The position numbers and the translations under genes were made by a program. 64,000 nucleotides of DNA, taken from contig OZ024740.1 of NCBI GenBank assembly GCA_964016885.1, positions 204,965,976 through 205,029,975 on the forward strand. The letters are read 5' to 3'. This DNA is from Eledone cirrhosa. Taxonomy: Eukaryota > Mollusca > Cephalopoda > Octopoda > Eledonidae. This document shows, piece after piece, positions 22,690 to 32,571 of the stretch (within the stretch, counting starts at the first letter, position 1; each line of letters opens with the position of its first letter). The notes below the pieces were generated by a model. The model was given only the letters and a program-made list of their open reading frames with translations, ran no database searches and was not told the DNA's origin.

Positions 22690-24110
22690 AGTAGAGTTCT
22701 GTGCTTAACCAAGACACTTTATTTCACCTTGTTCTAGTCTATTCAGCTGAAACTGAGTACCAGTAGTAGTTGTGTGTTAGTTCTGTCATAGGTGGGTGTC
22801 CTGTCCTTGGTGTAAGTGGAAGGACAGTAAAAAGTGTAAAAATTTAATTTAAAGTCCACAATATAGAGCTACATTAACATTTCTATCAGGAAATCTCCAT
22901 TTTGAACTAATAAAACACTCATGAATTTTACAGTGTTGCCACTGTCTGTAGTAATGTGTTCTTACACTTGTACTGTCAGTCACTCAACCCCAATGAAACT
23001 GAGATAATACCTAGCTTGATGTACCACTGGATTTGATGAGCCTTTGAGCTTGATGAACCTCTGGGTTTGAGGAAAAAATAATAAATGTAGGAGAGAATAG
23101 AGTCAGCTTGAATATTGTTTGTGTTTGGAGCATCTTATGTAGTCAGAGATGCTATAGCTTTTGTGTATAATTGAAAGAAAACTATTAAGTAAAGAATAAA
23201 GAAATTTATTTTGCATTTAACCACCTTTAAAAGGTATTTAATACAATCACACACTCTGTAATTTGGTTAGGCTATGAACAAGCCAGATCTAAAAGAATGA
23301 TTCATGAAAGCAGCTTAGGCAATGTATAATAAAAGTGAATAAAAAACAAGGATAAGGTTGCAATAAACCTATTACATATATTGGGTGCTCAATTCACACT
23401 ACAACCTTTAGATATTCTAAAGTATAGGTGCAGTGGATTGTTTAGGTTGAGAGACAAACATAAACATGGCTACATAATTAGTGCTGGAATTAGTGTAAGT
23501 AGGACAGTAAAAGACATTTCTATCAGGAATGTTCCATTTTGAACAAGCAAAATACTCATTAATTTTACAATGTTATCACTGCCTACAGCAATGAGCTACT
23601 ACACCCTTCTATGAAATCTCCTTATAATCAGGTGATAAAATATTATGAAGCACCAACTCTTAGGCTGGTTGTTTGATTCTCTATCAACTTGGTTACTTAG
23701 ATAAGAATGGGATGGAAGAAGTTTAGACAGTCCCTACATTTATTAAGTTTCTTTCACTGTGTAAAAGGGAAGTCTGTGAAAGAACCATGATGTTTGATGG
23801 GTAATAAATGGTGAAGATCTGCATTAACTGAGAAGGAATGTGCTGAGTATGGTCTGTTGGATATGCAATGTTAGAATTAACATTTTATGTGCATTTTCTT
23901 TGCATGGATCGGACAAATCTCGGGGTTTATTTGGATTCCATTGGCATTAAGCAATTAAGGGTAGAAGACCTGGACAGGATGTCAGTCCATTGCAAGGATA
24001 ACTACCAGCTGCTGTTGATAGTCATTTTCAGTTGAGTTGCATAAAATTAAGTGTTTTGTTCAAGAAAACAATGCACTGCATAGTCTGAGAATTGAACCCA
24101 TGACATTATT
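22690..24110. other. Repeat-derived stretch with a dispersed duplication
   Basis: Fragments of a SINE with the marker TTTATTTCACCTTGTTCTAG (22718) and CATGACATT-type ends (near 24100) are present. A block of about 100 bases (GACAGTAAAA..., CATTTCTATCAGGAA, CCATTTTGAAC, ACTCATGAATTTTACAGTGTT) occurs at about 22822-22960 and again at 23503-23600. I see no exon. Confidence 0.4.
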
Positions 24111-24205
24111 GATAATTGAACCAACATTTATATTGTTGCCTGTGTTAATTGTATTTGATGATTTTTGGTTAGAAGGGAGACTAGATTTGGCAATTACTGC
24201 TTTAA

Positions 24206-24391
24206 CCCTTTAAACTGGCTGCATATGGCCAGAATTCTCTCACCTCTTTCTGTTCAAACCAGCAGTAACCTGCTTATACTTATGTTAAGATATTGTTCTC
24301 GAAATAAATAATATCAAAATCTCGTAGATTCAATATAATCTGAGATAATTATGTGAAATAAAGAGTTTACCATGAAAATATAGAGTAATCC
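24206..24391. mobile_element. MITE family A, right end damaged
   Basis: TTAA then CCCTTTAAACTGGCTGCATA, GGCCAGAATTCTCTCACCTC, and CTCGTAGATTCAATATAATC. It stops at ATAGAGTAATCC just short of the expected GCTAAAGGGTTAA, where a SINE type 2 fragment (24392-24500) begins. Confidence 0.7.
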
Positions 24392-24859
24392 TCCTCATCA
24401 TCTCTGTTTAACATCCTTTTCTCAATGCTGGCATGGGTTAGATGAGTTGCCTGTTGTAAGCAATGCCAGATCAGGTGACCATGTCTTGTTCATATAGAAT
24501 GTAAATACTAAGGGATTAAGCCTGTTGTTTTGGAGATAGATTTCTAGGAGTAATGTGCAACTGTGACCAAAAATGTTGGAAAGATATGAATGTGATATCA
24601 TTTGTATATAAGGGCTGTGTCTATGTTTAGATGCAGTTTTGTGTGAGAAAGCTGTGTAGGAAGAGGTTAAAAAGAATGGTACTTCCTTTTTGGAAATGTT
24701 TTTGTATGCTACACAGGCCTGATAATTTAACAAATAAAAAATAATGAAACAAATACTCAGGGACAGATGCTGCATGAAAAATAATTAGTAAAGTGGATAT
24801 TAACATATTTATTATAGTGAACTAATAATTTTAATTAATTAAAATATCCAAAATGAAGA

Positions 24860-25165
24860 AAAATGCTCAGAGTTTCTGAAGAACTTTTGGAAACATTTCT
24901 TTCATGCTCAGAGTTGCTGAAGCATGGAACAAACTACCTGATTCAGTTGTTAGTCGTTGAGACACTGCATTCTTCAAAACTTCCATGTTTCCCGAAATTC
25001 GCCAACATTACACTTGGTATTCCCCGCTCCATACACATGCACGCATGTGTGTGTCTATATCATGGCTCGTACACTGTTCCATTTCCTGACATTTGTACAA
25101 TATTCTATATACTATACATGCATTTTTGTATGAGTAGTAGTGCACCTGAGCATTGTACCTAATAA
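24860..25165 (+). mobile_element. LINE 3' end (RT tail) fragment
   Basis: The frame has a duplicated start (EELLETFLSCSELLKHGTN), then YLIQLLVVETLHSSKLPCFP and KFANITLGIP. It is the same C-terminal segment as the - strand LINE at 37255-37800 (LKHGTNCLRQLLAAETLHPL). The pattern FFS-R-W-N-LP--VV---SV--FK is typical of L2/CR1-like RT proteins. Only the end is present. Confidence 0.6.
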
Positions 25166-25194
25166 TTTTTTTTAAAAATTATTATTATCATCTT

Positions 25195-25445
25195 AACACA
25201 TTTGTTACTATATTTTTAATGAAAGACATAGACTATGATTTTCAATAAATTCTGAAAATAATCAAGAATTTGGAAGGAGTCTATAAACTTTCTCATTATC
25301 AAGCTGATGTTTGGAACATAACCAAAGGTTCTTACATATAATTATTATGGAATGTTTAAATTTAAATATAAACTCTTTAAAACAAACAGATGTTTTTGTA
25401 TCAAATGAAGTAATGACTAATTTGGTCAAAAAATATATGAGAGAT
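25195..25445. mobile_element. MITE family B
   Basis: TTAA then CACATTTGTTACTATATTTT and TAATGAAAG. Shared internal blocks AATAATCAAGAATTTGGAAG, TTTCTCATTATCAAGCTGAT and TATAATTATTATGGAATGTT. The right terminus is diverged. Confidence 0.6.
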
Positions 25446-25936
25446 AATCCTTGAATAATCATTAAAGATATTTTTTACCAACCATGTTTTAAAGTTATCA
25501 TGCCACTCAGTGTCTTACTAGACATATAATATCAATATCACTATCTCTCTCTAGCCATCTAATATGTGGCAAAAATAGTTATCCTATGCTTCACTAAAGA
25601 AATCTAATAAGACCGGAACACCTCTGGGTTTGTGACCACACTGCCAAAGATCAGACCTGATGGATACTTTGGTAGCAAGCATTTTATTTTTGTTCTTTAA
25701 TCATGTGTTACTCATGACTAAGCAGACATATGATCAAAATCATTCCATTCTATGATCATCCAGTTTTTATGGGGATTTTTCATTTACAAGCATTGTGTAT
25801 CTAGGACTTCATATTCCAATGTGCCCTTTATTTTTCTAAGATAGTAGTGAGCAATCTGAGATTTAACAGCTACTTCTAGCAACTCAAGCAGCAACATAAG
25901 GTCTCTCACATTAGCTTCCTTGTCTTTTAACTCTCT

Positions 25937-26116
25937 TGATACCAATCTCACCTGTGGCTGCCCCTAGTTCTATGATACCAATCTCACCTGTGACTCTCCC
26001 TAGTTCTATGATACCAATCTCACCTGTGACTCTCCCTAGTTCTATGATACCAATCTCACCTGTGACTGCCCCTAGTTCTATGATACTAACCCCACCTGCG
26101 ATTGATCCTGGTTCTA
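25937..26116. repeat. 36-bp minisatellite, about five units
   Basis: The unit reads TCTATGATACCAATCTCACC then TGTGACTCTCCCTAGT. The central units are nearly identical and the outer ones diverged. 36 is a multiple of three, so one frame on each strand stays open (MIPISPVTLPSS repeated on +), but no start context, splice sites or homology support coding. Confidence 0.85.
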
Positions 26117-26354
26117 TTATATACTCCCCACCCCGTTTTAACACTTTTGCTACCAACATACTTCAAACAACCTCTGGTTTTAAGAATCAAAACCACCTAT
26201 TTATAGGGTTCCTATTTTCATTAAAACCTTCCAATATAATTTGATATAAGAACCTTTTATTGAGTTATGTTACAAATATTACCTTAATAATGAAATATTT
26301 AATAATTTTATCAACTCCTTGCAAATTGGCTGTTAATTAAATGACATAGTGTTT

Positions 26355-26605
26355 TATTAGATATATGGTCACAAACGTGATCATAATGTTGTGGGTTCGA
26401 TCCCTGGGCTGGGTTGCGTGTTGTATTCTTGAACAAAACACTTCATTTGATGTTGCTCCAGTATACTCAGCTGAAAATGAGTACCAGCAATATGGGCTGG
26501 CATCCTGTCCAGTGGGGAGTCTTGTACTCTTGTACTCTCAGTCACTTCATGCCCTTAAACCAGGATAAGCATCGGCCTAATGAGCCTTCTGGCTTAAGAC
26601 AGACT
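26355..26605 (+). mobile_element. SINE type 4 (tRNA-like) copy
   Basis: GATCATAATGTTGTGGGTTC then GATCCCTGGGCTGGG (B-box GGTTCGATCCC), CTTGAACAAAACACTTCATT, CAGCTGAAAATGAGTACCAGC, GGGCTGGCATCCTGTCC, and an end GCATCGGCCTAATGAGCCTT. The two open frames here are SINE products. Related pieces at 22700-22830 and 54195-54360. Confidence 0.65.
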
Positions 26606-27074
26606 TCAGATTAGATCATAGATGTAAAATTTAGTTATTTTTGATTATTTTCAAAATGAATGGTAACTGACAGGCCATGTATTCCATTAGAAATATGGTA
26701 CTGAAAGGGTTAAGGATGTTTTGAGTATTTTCGGGGATAAGTAGATAAGATGTGATGGAGTCAAAAGCTCTGTTGGTGATTAGTTAATGTTCATTAGCTA
26801 ATGGTAATTAGTTAATGGTTGAGTTATTTGAAGGAAAGGTAGAGCAGGGGTAACTTTAGTAGCAGTGGTGAGGTCAGATTTGAAAATGGTAGGTTTAATG
26901 GATGAGAAAACATGACTGAAGTAAAATTCATGCAAGCATGGAAAAGCAGATGTAAAACAAACAAACAAATGAATGAAAGTATAATGTATTGTAAGCTTAT
27001 CTGTTTCATATTAATAACAATCCCCACCCCCACCCAAAAAATGCTGAATCATGGTGATGATTGTGTGAGTGTGT

Positions 27075-27159
27075 GTGTATATCTTAATATATTTTCAAAT
27101 AAATATATAAATATATATATATATATACATATATACATACATACATACACACATATATG

Positions 27160-27198
<39 letters not shown>

Positions 27199-27222
27199 TA
27201 ATGTATATATATATATATACTA
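27075..27222. repeat. TG/TA/CA microsatellite
   Basis: GTGTGTGTGTAT then TATATACATATATACATACA, (TA)n and (TG)n blocks. It generates the Tyr/Ile-rich open frame on the + strand. Confidence 0.85.
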
Positions 27223-27416
27223 CAAATAAGCAGCAAGATAACCAGCCAGAAATCTAATTACAAAAAAAGAAAAGTTTCAAATTAAGTTTTTTTCTTTGTT
27301 TTTAAATCCCACCAAACTGCAATGTTCTGGAAATGTATGTGGAAATTCTTCAAGATTTTTGTTGAGAATATTGTTCATTTAAAACATTTAATAATATATC
27401 CTATTTAGAAATTAGA

Positions 27417-27795
27417 TTAACTGTCTAAATGTTCTGAACTAGGATTATCTAATTCATTATCATCTTGTTTGTTGTTACTTGATATAGAGAGGTTTGTGTC
27501 AAATGATGAAAGGACAGCGTCTGAACTTGCATCTTGCAAAGCAACTTGGGCCAAAACAACCAATGGATTCACATGTGGTGAAGCCTTCTCTTCTTGATGC
27601 TTCTTCCGTTTGCTATTGTCAAAGTGTCTATGGTTCTTGTTACTACTATTTGGCTTACGGCGACGTTTCTCTGGGCTTGGAGACTCCAGGAAGTTGCTTA
27701 TATTCCATGCAAATCTCAAAGGACCTGCATTCTTACCAACAGGAAAATGCCAGCTGCAAACTCGACTATTTGTGGTTGGAATAAAGTTTTGCCGT
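27417..27795 (-). CDS. THAP gene exon 2 (terminal)
   Basis: Acceptor: GAATTTTTCAG at 27796-27806, then A|CGG CAA AAC. Encodes RQNFIPTTNSRVCSWHFPVG then KNAGPLRFAWN, a basic region, and a tail ending SSEHLDS before TAA. It holds the second half of the zinc site. Confidence 0.85.
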
Positions 27796-29610
27796 CTGAA
27801 AAATTCAAACAAATGAAAACATTTAATTTTTTAAAAATTATATTAAAACAATATAAAAATGTCAATATATTTTGAAAAAACACACATTAACTCTTTTGTT
27901 ACCAAACTGCCTCTGGTTTTATGATAAAAAGCTGTTTATATTTATCTAAAAAGCTTTCCATTATACATATAAAAATGAGAAAACTCATTGCGAGAACAGC
28001 CATTAAAACAGTGGGTGACAGGTATATGAAATATAGAAAATATTGAAAGAGTGGGAGGACAAGGAGAAGTACACTGGTGGACAGAAGTGACTGGAAAAGG
28101 CGATGTACAAGACAAGTTACACACACTCATCTTCATTAGCTCTCAAACCAGCAGTGTGGACTGGGCGCTTTTTGCTGTAGCAACAAACAGCCCTTTTACA
28201 GTGTGGGCTGGGTGCTTTTTGTCATGGCACCAGAACAACCATGTTGCAGTGTGGACTGAGCGCTTTTTGTCACAGCACACTGGGTGCTTTTGTTGTGGCT
28301 GCATTACACCCACTTTACAAGGCGGGCTGGGAATTTATTATCTTGTCATTAACGTGACTACACTACGAGGTGGACTTGGCACTTTCTATCATGCTACCAA
28401 CATGCCCACTTTACAGGGTGAGCTGGGTGCCTCCTCTTGTATCACCAACATGATCCCCTTACAGGGTGGACTGAGAGCTATTAGCTATTAACCATTTCAA
28501 CAGCATTGTAGGAGAGTGTGTTCATATTTCCAAGTTTGTTGGTCAAGGGAGGTGGTCAGATGTAGGTGGGGGTGGAGGTGGGGATTGGAGAGGTAGGACT
28601 AGGATGAGGTACTTAGCTGATGAAGGGTGGAGGTGGGGATTAGGGAGGTAGGTCTAGTTCTAGGATACTTCATCCTGTGTACATGGGAAGGTGGGTCCTC
28701 TGCAGTACTGTATGGAAGGATGGAGGGAGAAGTGAGACCACTAGATGTTGCTATATCCTGTGCTCCTGGGTGGGTGGATCTTCTGCATAACGCTAGAGAT
28801 ATCATTTTATAAAAATTGCATTTTGAGGCTGTGCGTCATCATCGTTTAACGTCTATCTTTCATGCTAGCATGGGTTAGACAGATTTGTCCCATTTGAGGC
28901 AAGTCAGGTGATCGTGTCTCGCTCGTATAGGACTGTTTCTGGCTGGTTTTCTATGACTGGATGCCCTTCCTAACGTCAACCACATTTACAGTGTGTCCTG
29001 GTGATTTTTGCTGTGTCTCCTACATGACCACTCTATGGTCTGGACTGGGTGCTTTTTGTCGTGACACCTACACAACCACTTTTGTGGGCTGGATGTTTTG
29101 TGGTACCATGTGTAACCAAACTGCAGCTTACCAGCCACTGGCAGTTCTTTGATATTTAATGTGTGACTCATGCAAATACGATTTTTTAAATATATTAATC
29201 ATTATGAAAATTAAACTACAAACATAAATTATAAAGTATTGCCCTCCAATTTTTGGTTAAGGATTTGCTTCACAACAACGTAGTTTGGGTGTTCAGTCAC
29301 ACTGAATCGCATCTTGATCACTTTTATAATAGCTTTGGGTTAACCAATGCGCTGTGAGTGAAATTTGGTAGACAGAAACTGTGAGGAAGTCAGTAGTATA
29401 TATATACATATATATGAACAAGAGGTATAAGTCAACATTTCATAATAAATTATGAAATGTTGACTTATATATCTCTTATTTATGAACATACTCCGAAGTA
29501 AACAGACCGGCTTGTGGACTTCGTTGAGTGCTCTACCCTGTATACTGAAGTATTGGTGTTGAAAAACACAATCTGTTTATGCACACAACACACATATATG
29601 TATGTATGTA

Positions 29611-29663
<53 letters not shown>

Positions 29664-30689
29664 TTACATTTATGTCCAGTAACTTAGCAGTTCGATAAAA
29701 AAAAGATCAATAAAATAAGTACCAGACTTGATATGATCAACTAAATCGCTTCAAAGTGGTGCCCCTGCTTGGCCGCCGTCTAATGTTTGAAATCGGTAAA
29801 AGAATAGAAGAAAAATCTCTTTCGTGTCCAGAAACACTCTTATTGTATAGAGTTAACAAGGTTAAGCGAATCCCGATAGCTCCATAGTAAAGGCTCCACT
29901 TATTTAATATGGGTAGACAGGGTTCCGCTTCTTTAACGTGGGTAGACAGATAGCACTGCTGTAAGGATTTACACTAGTTTAATGTGGGTAGGCAGATAGT
30001 ACTGCTGTCAGGACCCACACCCATTTAATGTGGGTGGATTAGATAAGGATATCTGTCATGATTCAGTCATAGAAACCAGCAGAAGAATAAGAAAATCCGG
30101 ATATATCACGATTGGTTGCCCTCCGTTATTATTTTTATTTACGGAGTGTGGATTGGAATGTTTAATAATCTCCGCTCTCACAGAGGGATCCAGTTCACCA
30201 ATGAATCTAAACAACTGAAATACATCCCAGCTCCACCACCTAACTGGACGAACATACCTGTGAAAAATCTATTAAATTCAACAAGTGAATAAATATTAAC
30301 ACTCGGCTTTAGAGATGTGTGTGTATGTAGATATGTGTTAGTTATAGAAGCGATTCTTTTGACAAAAATCCTTGGAAGATTTTCTAACTTTATATATTAA
30401 AATAGTGCGGAGATAATACAGGATAGAAAGAGACAGAGAGATAATGCAGGAGAGAGAGAGAGCACCATACTAATACATTACACTATTTACTTTCATCCTA
30501 TTACGCCTTACTATCATCTCTCATGGATCAGCAATGTTGATACCAGTAATACGTTAAAGTCTATGTAATCAATTATAATCTGATCCCCATAAAAAATGGT
30601 CATGTGTTTAGTTTAAAGATATCAAAATTATTAATAAAATACTGCATAATCTACTAATTACTAATTTTCAATGACTATTTTAATATAGT

Positions 30690-30737
<48 letters not shown>

Positions 30738-31742
30738 TCCTAAATTCCTCTTAAATAAAATAATTAAAACGAAAGTAAGAGAAATGAAACAGTGGACAAC
30801 GAAGGTTGACCCAAACAATTCTATTGTTAGTTAGAGATGGGTAAAAATAATGATACTATTTTATTGAGAAACACACCTAGGATTTGGTAAGTTCTTGCAG
30901 ATAAACAGAAGGGGAAACTCTATAAAATTGGCATGGTTTTAACAGAATAGCATCCTTTCAATCGGATAGGCGCCATCTTGCTTGAAAAACTATATAGTCA
31001 TTCCTATCAGATATGAAAATCAAAATCAAAACTTAAAATGACAATTAAAAATGAAATTTCAAAAACACTGAAAGCTAGTAACGTTAAAAATGTTCCATAG
31101 AAACGTCTGGTCAACGCTTTTGGGATAAAAAAAATGTATTGACTACACGGTAAAAATGTAAACAGAAATCGTTTCCGATCGTAAAACATGCCACCACCTG
31201 ACAGTATTGAAAGACTGAGGGAGAAAGAAAAGAAAAAGACCTTTCGGTATATTTTAGAATTTTGAAATAAGAAAAAATAGCATCAAAGTACTGACTGATT
31301 TGTACGCGATCATTTCAGTACACCAGGACAATGTTCTAAGTTAAATTATGTTTTAATATTTATCTATACTGGAAACTGTTAGTTGTTCTCAGACTCAACG
31401 GCCCTTATCAGGAAATGGGTTATATTAAAGTATAAAACAATCAAGCGAAAATGTATTAAATATACTATGTACGTCTGAATACGAAGTAAAACATACGGAT
31501 GAGTGCAAGTTTTATTTATATTTCACTACCATCTACATTTTCCTAACCATTAATGGATGGACCCAAGCGTTCGACTGTGGGCGTTGGAATTTGACAGAAA
31601 TTATTTGACAGAAATAATGTGACACTTACTTGATGGCTTTTAACCATTTATTTTTGTCCATTTCTGCCGTTGGAAATCGATAGAAAGATAAATCACAGTT
31701 CTCACTCCTGTTATTACATTGTGGGACGCAACATTGAGGCAT
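27417..31742 (-). CDS. THAP-domain protein, two exons, 163 aa
   Basis: Exon 1 (31742-31630) and exon 2 (27795-27417) join across a 3834-bp intron with GT/AG borders. The split codon AA|A restores Lys, and the junction reads WLKAIK then RQNFIPTTNSRVCSWHF. The result is a THAP zinc domain: Cys4/Cys5 and Cys9 in MPQCCVPQCNN, FYRFP at about 20-24, Trp33, Pro44, and the CxxH pair in RVCSWHF (Cys50, His53). THAP domains bind DNA. After it come basic stretches (KRRRKP, KRKKHQEEK) that could be nuclear signals, and an acidic, Ser/Asn-rich tail. In-frame TAG lies 9 bases before the ATG, which fixes the start. The target and role are unknown; many THAP proteins in invertebrates are regulators or derive from P-element-like transposases, but no transposase domain is visible here. 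Confidence 0.8.
27891..27990. mobile_element. MITE family B end
   Basis: TTAA then CTCTTTTGTTACCAAACTGC, CTCTGGTTTTATGATAAAAAG. This terminus resembles the left end of piggyBac PB1 (CCCTTTCGTTACCAAACCGG). It lies in the THAP intron 95 bases upstream of exon 2. The other end is unclear. Confidence 0.6.
28150..28490. repeat. Tandem array derived from a SINE core
   Basis: Six or seven diverged units of about 50-57 bases: GTGTGGACTGGGCGCTTTTT, then TGCTGTAGCAACAAACAGCCC-type spacer and TTTACAGTGTGGGCTGGGTG. The unit equals the central part of the type 2 SINE in this window (GCTGGGTGCTTTTTGCCGTG then CACTTTACAGTG). Diverged spacers differ from unit to unit. Confidence 0.65.
28491..28830. repeat. 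Degenerate GGAGGTGGGGATT repeats
   Basis: Two or three related units at about 28545-28700 with GGTGGAGGTGGGGATTAGGG and AGGTAGGTCTAG, then TACTGTATGGAAGG-type sequence also seen near 6830-6960. No exon is recognised. Confidence 0.45.
28836..29110. mobile_element. SINE type 2 copy
   Basis: CATCATCGTTTAACGTCTAT then CTTTCATGCTAGCATGGG, GACTGTTTCTGGCTGGTTTT, GGATGCCCTTCCTAACGTCA. Two core units follow (GTGATTTTTGCTGTGTCTCC, GTGCTTTTTGTCGTGACACC), one more than in most copies. Confidence 0.65.
29414..29488. repeat. Hairpin, about 33-bp arms
   Basis: GAACAAGAGGTATAAGTCAA then CATTTCATA pairs with TATGAAATG then TTGACTTATATATCTCTTAT...TTC, around the loop ATAAAT. Confidence 0.7.
29583..29664. repeat. 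TATG/TA/TG microsatellite
   Basis: TATGTATG, a (TA)n run of about 26 bases, then (TG)n. Confidence 0.85.
29675..29810 (+). mobile_element. Old SINE remnant
   Basis: CAGTTCGATAAAAAAAAGAT, AATAAAATAAGTACCAGACT, TGATCAACTAAATCGCTTCA, then GCATGGCCG-like GCTTGGCCGCCGTC and a tail with AAAAGAATAG. It resembles the 3' half of the type-1 SINE but is strongly diverged. Confidence 0.45.
29885..30032. repeat. Tandem repeat, unit about 36-53 bp
   Basis: Four diverged copies of a unit with TTTAATGTGGGTAGACAG then ATAGCACTGCTGTAAGGA-TTTACAC, e.g. TTTAATGTGGGTAGGCAGAT-AGTACTGCTGTCAGGACCCA. Confidence 0.65.
30033..31629. other. THAP gene intron, no further exon seen
   Basis: AT-rich, with a CA/TA microsatellite at about 30691-30735. 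The exon junction at 31630/27795 is already in frame and completes the THAP domain, so no middle exon is needed. Confidence 0.5.
31630..31742 (-). CDS. THAP gene exon 1
   Basis: ATG at 31742-31740, donor ATCAA|GTAAGTG. Encodes MPQCCVPQCNNRSENCDLSF then YRFPTAEMDKNKWLKAI plus two bases. The CxxxC pair, FYRFP and W--AI spacing is that of the N-terminal half of a THAP domain. Confidence 0.82.
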
Positions 31743-32308
31743 GTTACTCTATTTTCGTTTCAAAATAATCAATTTTTGTTTTAATAGTAAACTGAGTAAA
31801 TGGACCCGGAAATACCGGCAACTTCCTAAAAAGTATCTCTCATAATATTTATCCGCATGTCATTTTTTTTCAAACGGTGATATCAATATAAAAAGAAATT
31901 ATAGTGATATTTTTATTTATGTTTTTGTATGGTAAAATTCTGAAAAAATTTTTTTAATTATTACAATTAATCTATTAAATTAAGAGAAGGAAAAAAATAC
32001 CGATTATAAGTTCAGCTGAAATTAAAATAAACCGAAACTTAGATCAACAAGTTTCCACTTGACTTCATAACTGACATAATTGATTTCACAGACGCACTGA
32101 CGGAGAGGCAGACACAGGACATAATTACAAAGAGTTACAAACAACTAATTCACAGCATTCTCAATATACACAGGAGACAAAAGAAAGCAAATTAATGCAG
32201 ACATAATTAGAGTAGTCACAGTGGGAAAAATTACATTTTATTTAAAGGATCTACAATTTTCTGTTTTATTTAAGAAACCCTAATAAAATACAAATATGCT
32301 GACAATAC

Positions 32309-32408
32309 ACCGGGTGTTCCAAAAAATGTATACACATTTAGACAGCATTCTAATAAATATTGCCTATACAGGTAATCAAAGTATGTATACATTTTTGGGG
32401 GACACCCT
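32309..32408. mobile_element. Short terminal-inverted-repeat MITE-like element
   Basis: Left end CGGGTGTTCCAAAAAATGTA, right end (inverted) AGGGTGTCCCCCAAAAATGT, with ATACACATTTAGACAGCATTC inside. Second copy of the family at 3226-3305. Confidence 0.6.
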
Positions 32409-32571
32409 GCAGAGTTTGAAATTACAAACACAAATGCCACAGCTGTCCAAAATCAACACATACACACATATATCTCTATTACTTAATTAATATTTCACAT
32501 GAAAATATAGAATCAAAAAGAAGGAAAATATTAAGTCAACACTAAGAGTATCAATCAGTCACACACTACTA

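Noticed and set aside
25911..26244. Open frames with MIPISPVTLPSS repeats
   Set aside because: They follow a 36-bp minisatellite and are open on both strands for that reason; no start context or splice support.
28051..28491. 146-codon + strand frame
   Set aside because: It runs through tandem SINE-core units; composition and repeats explain it.
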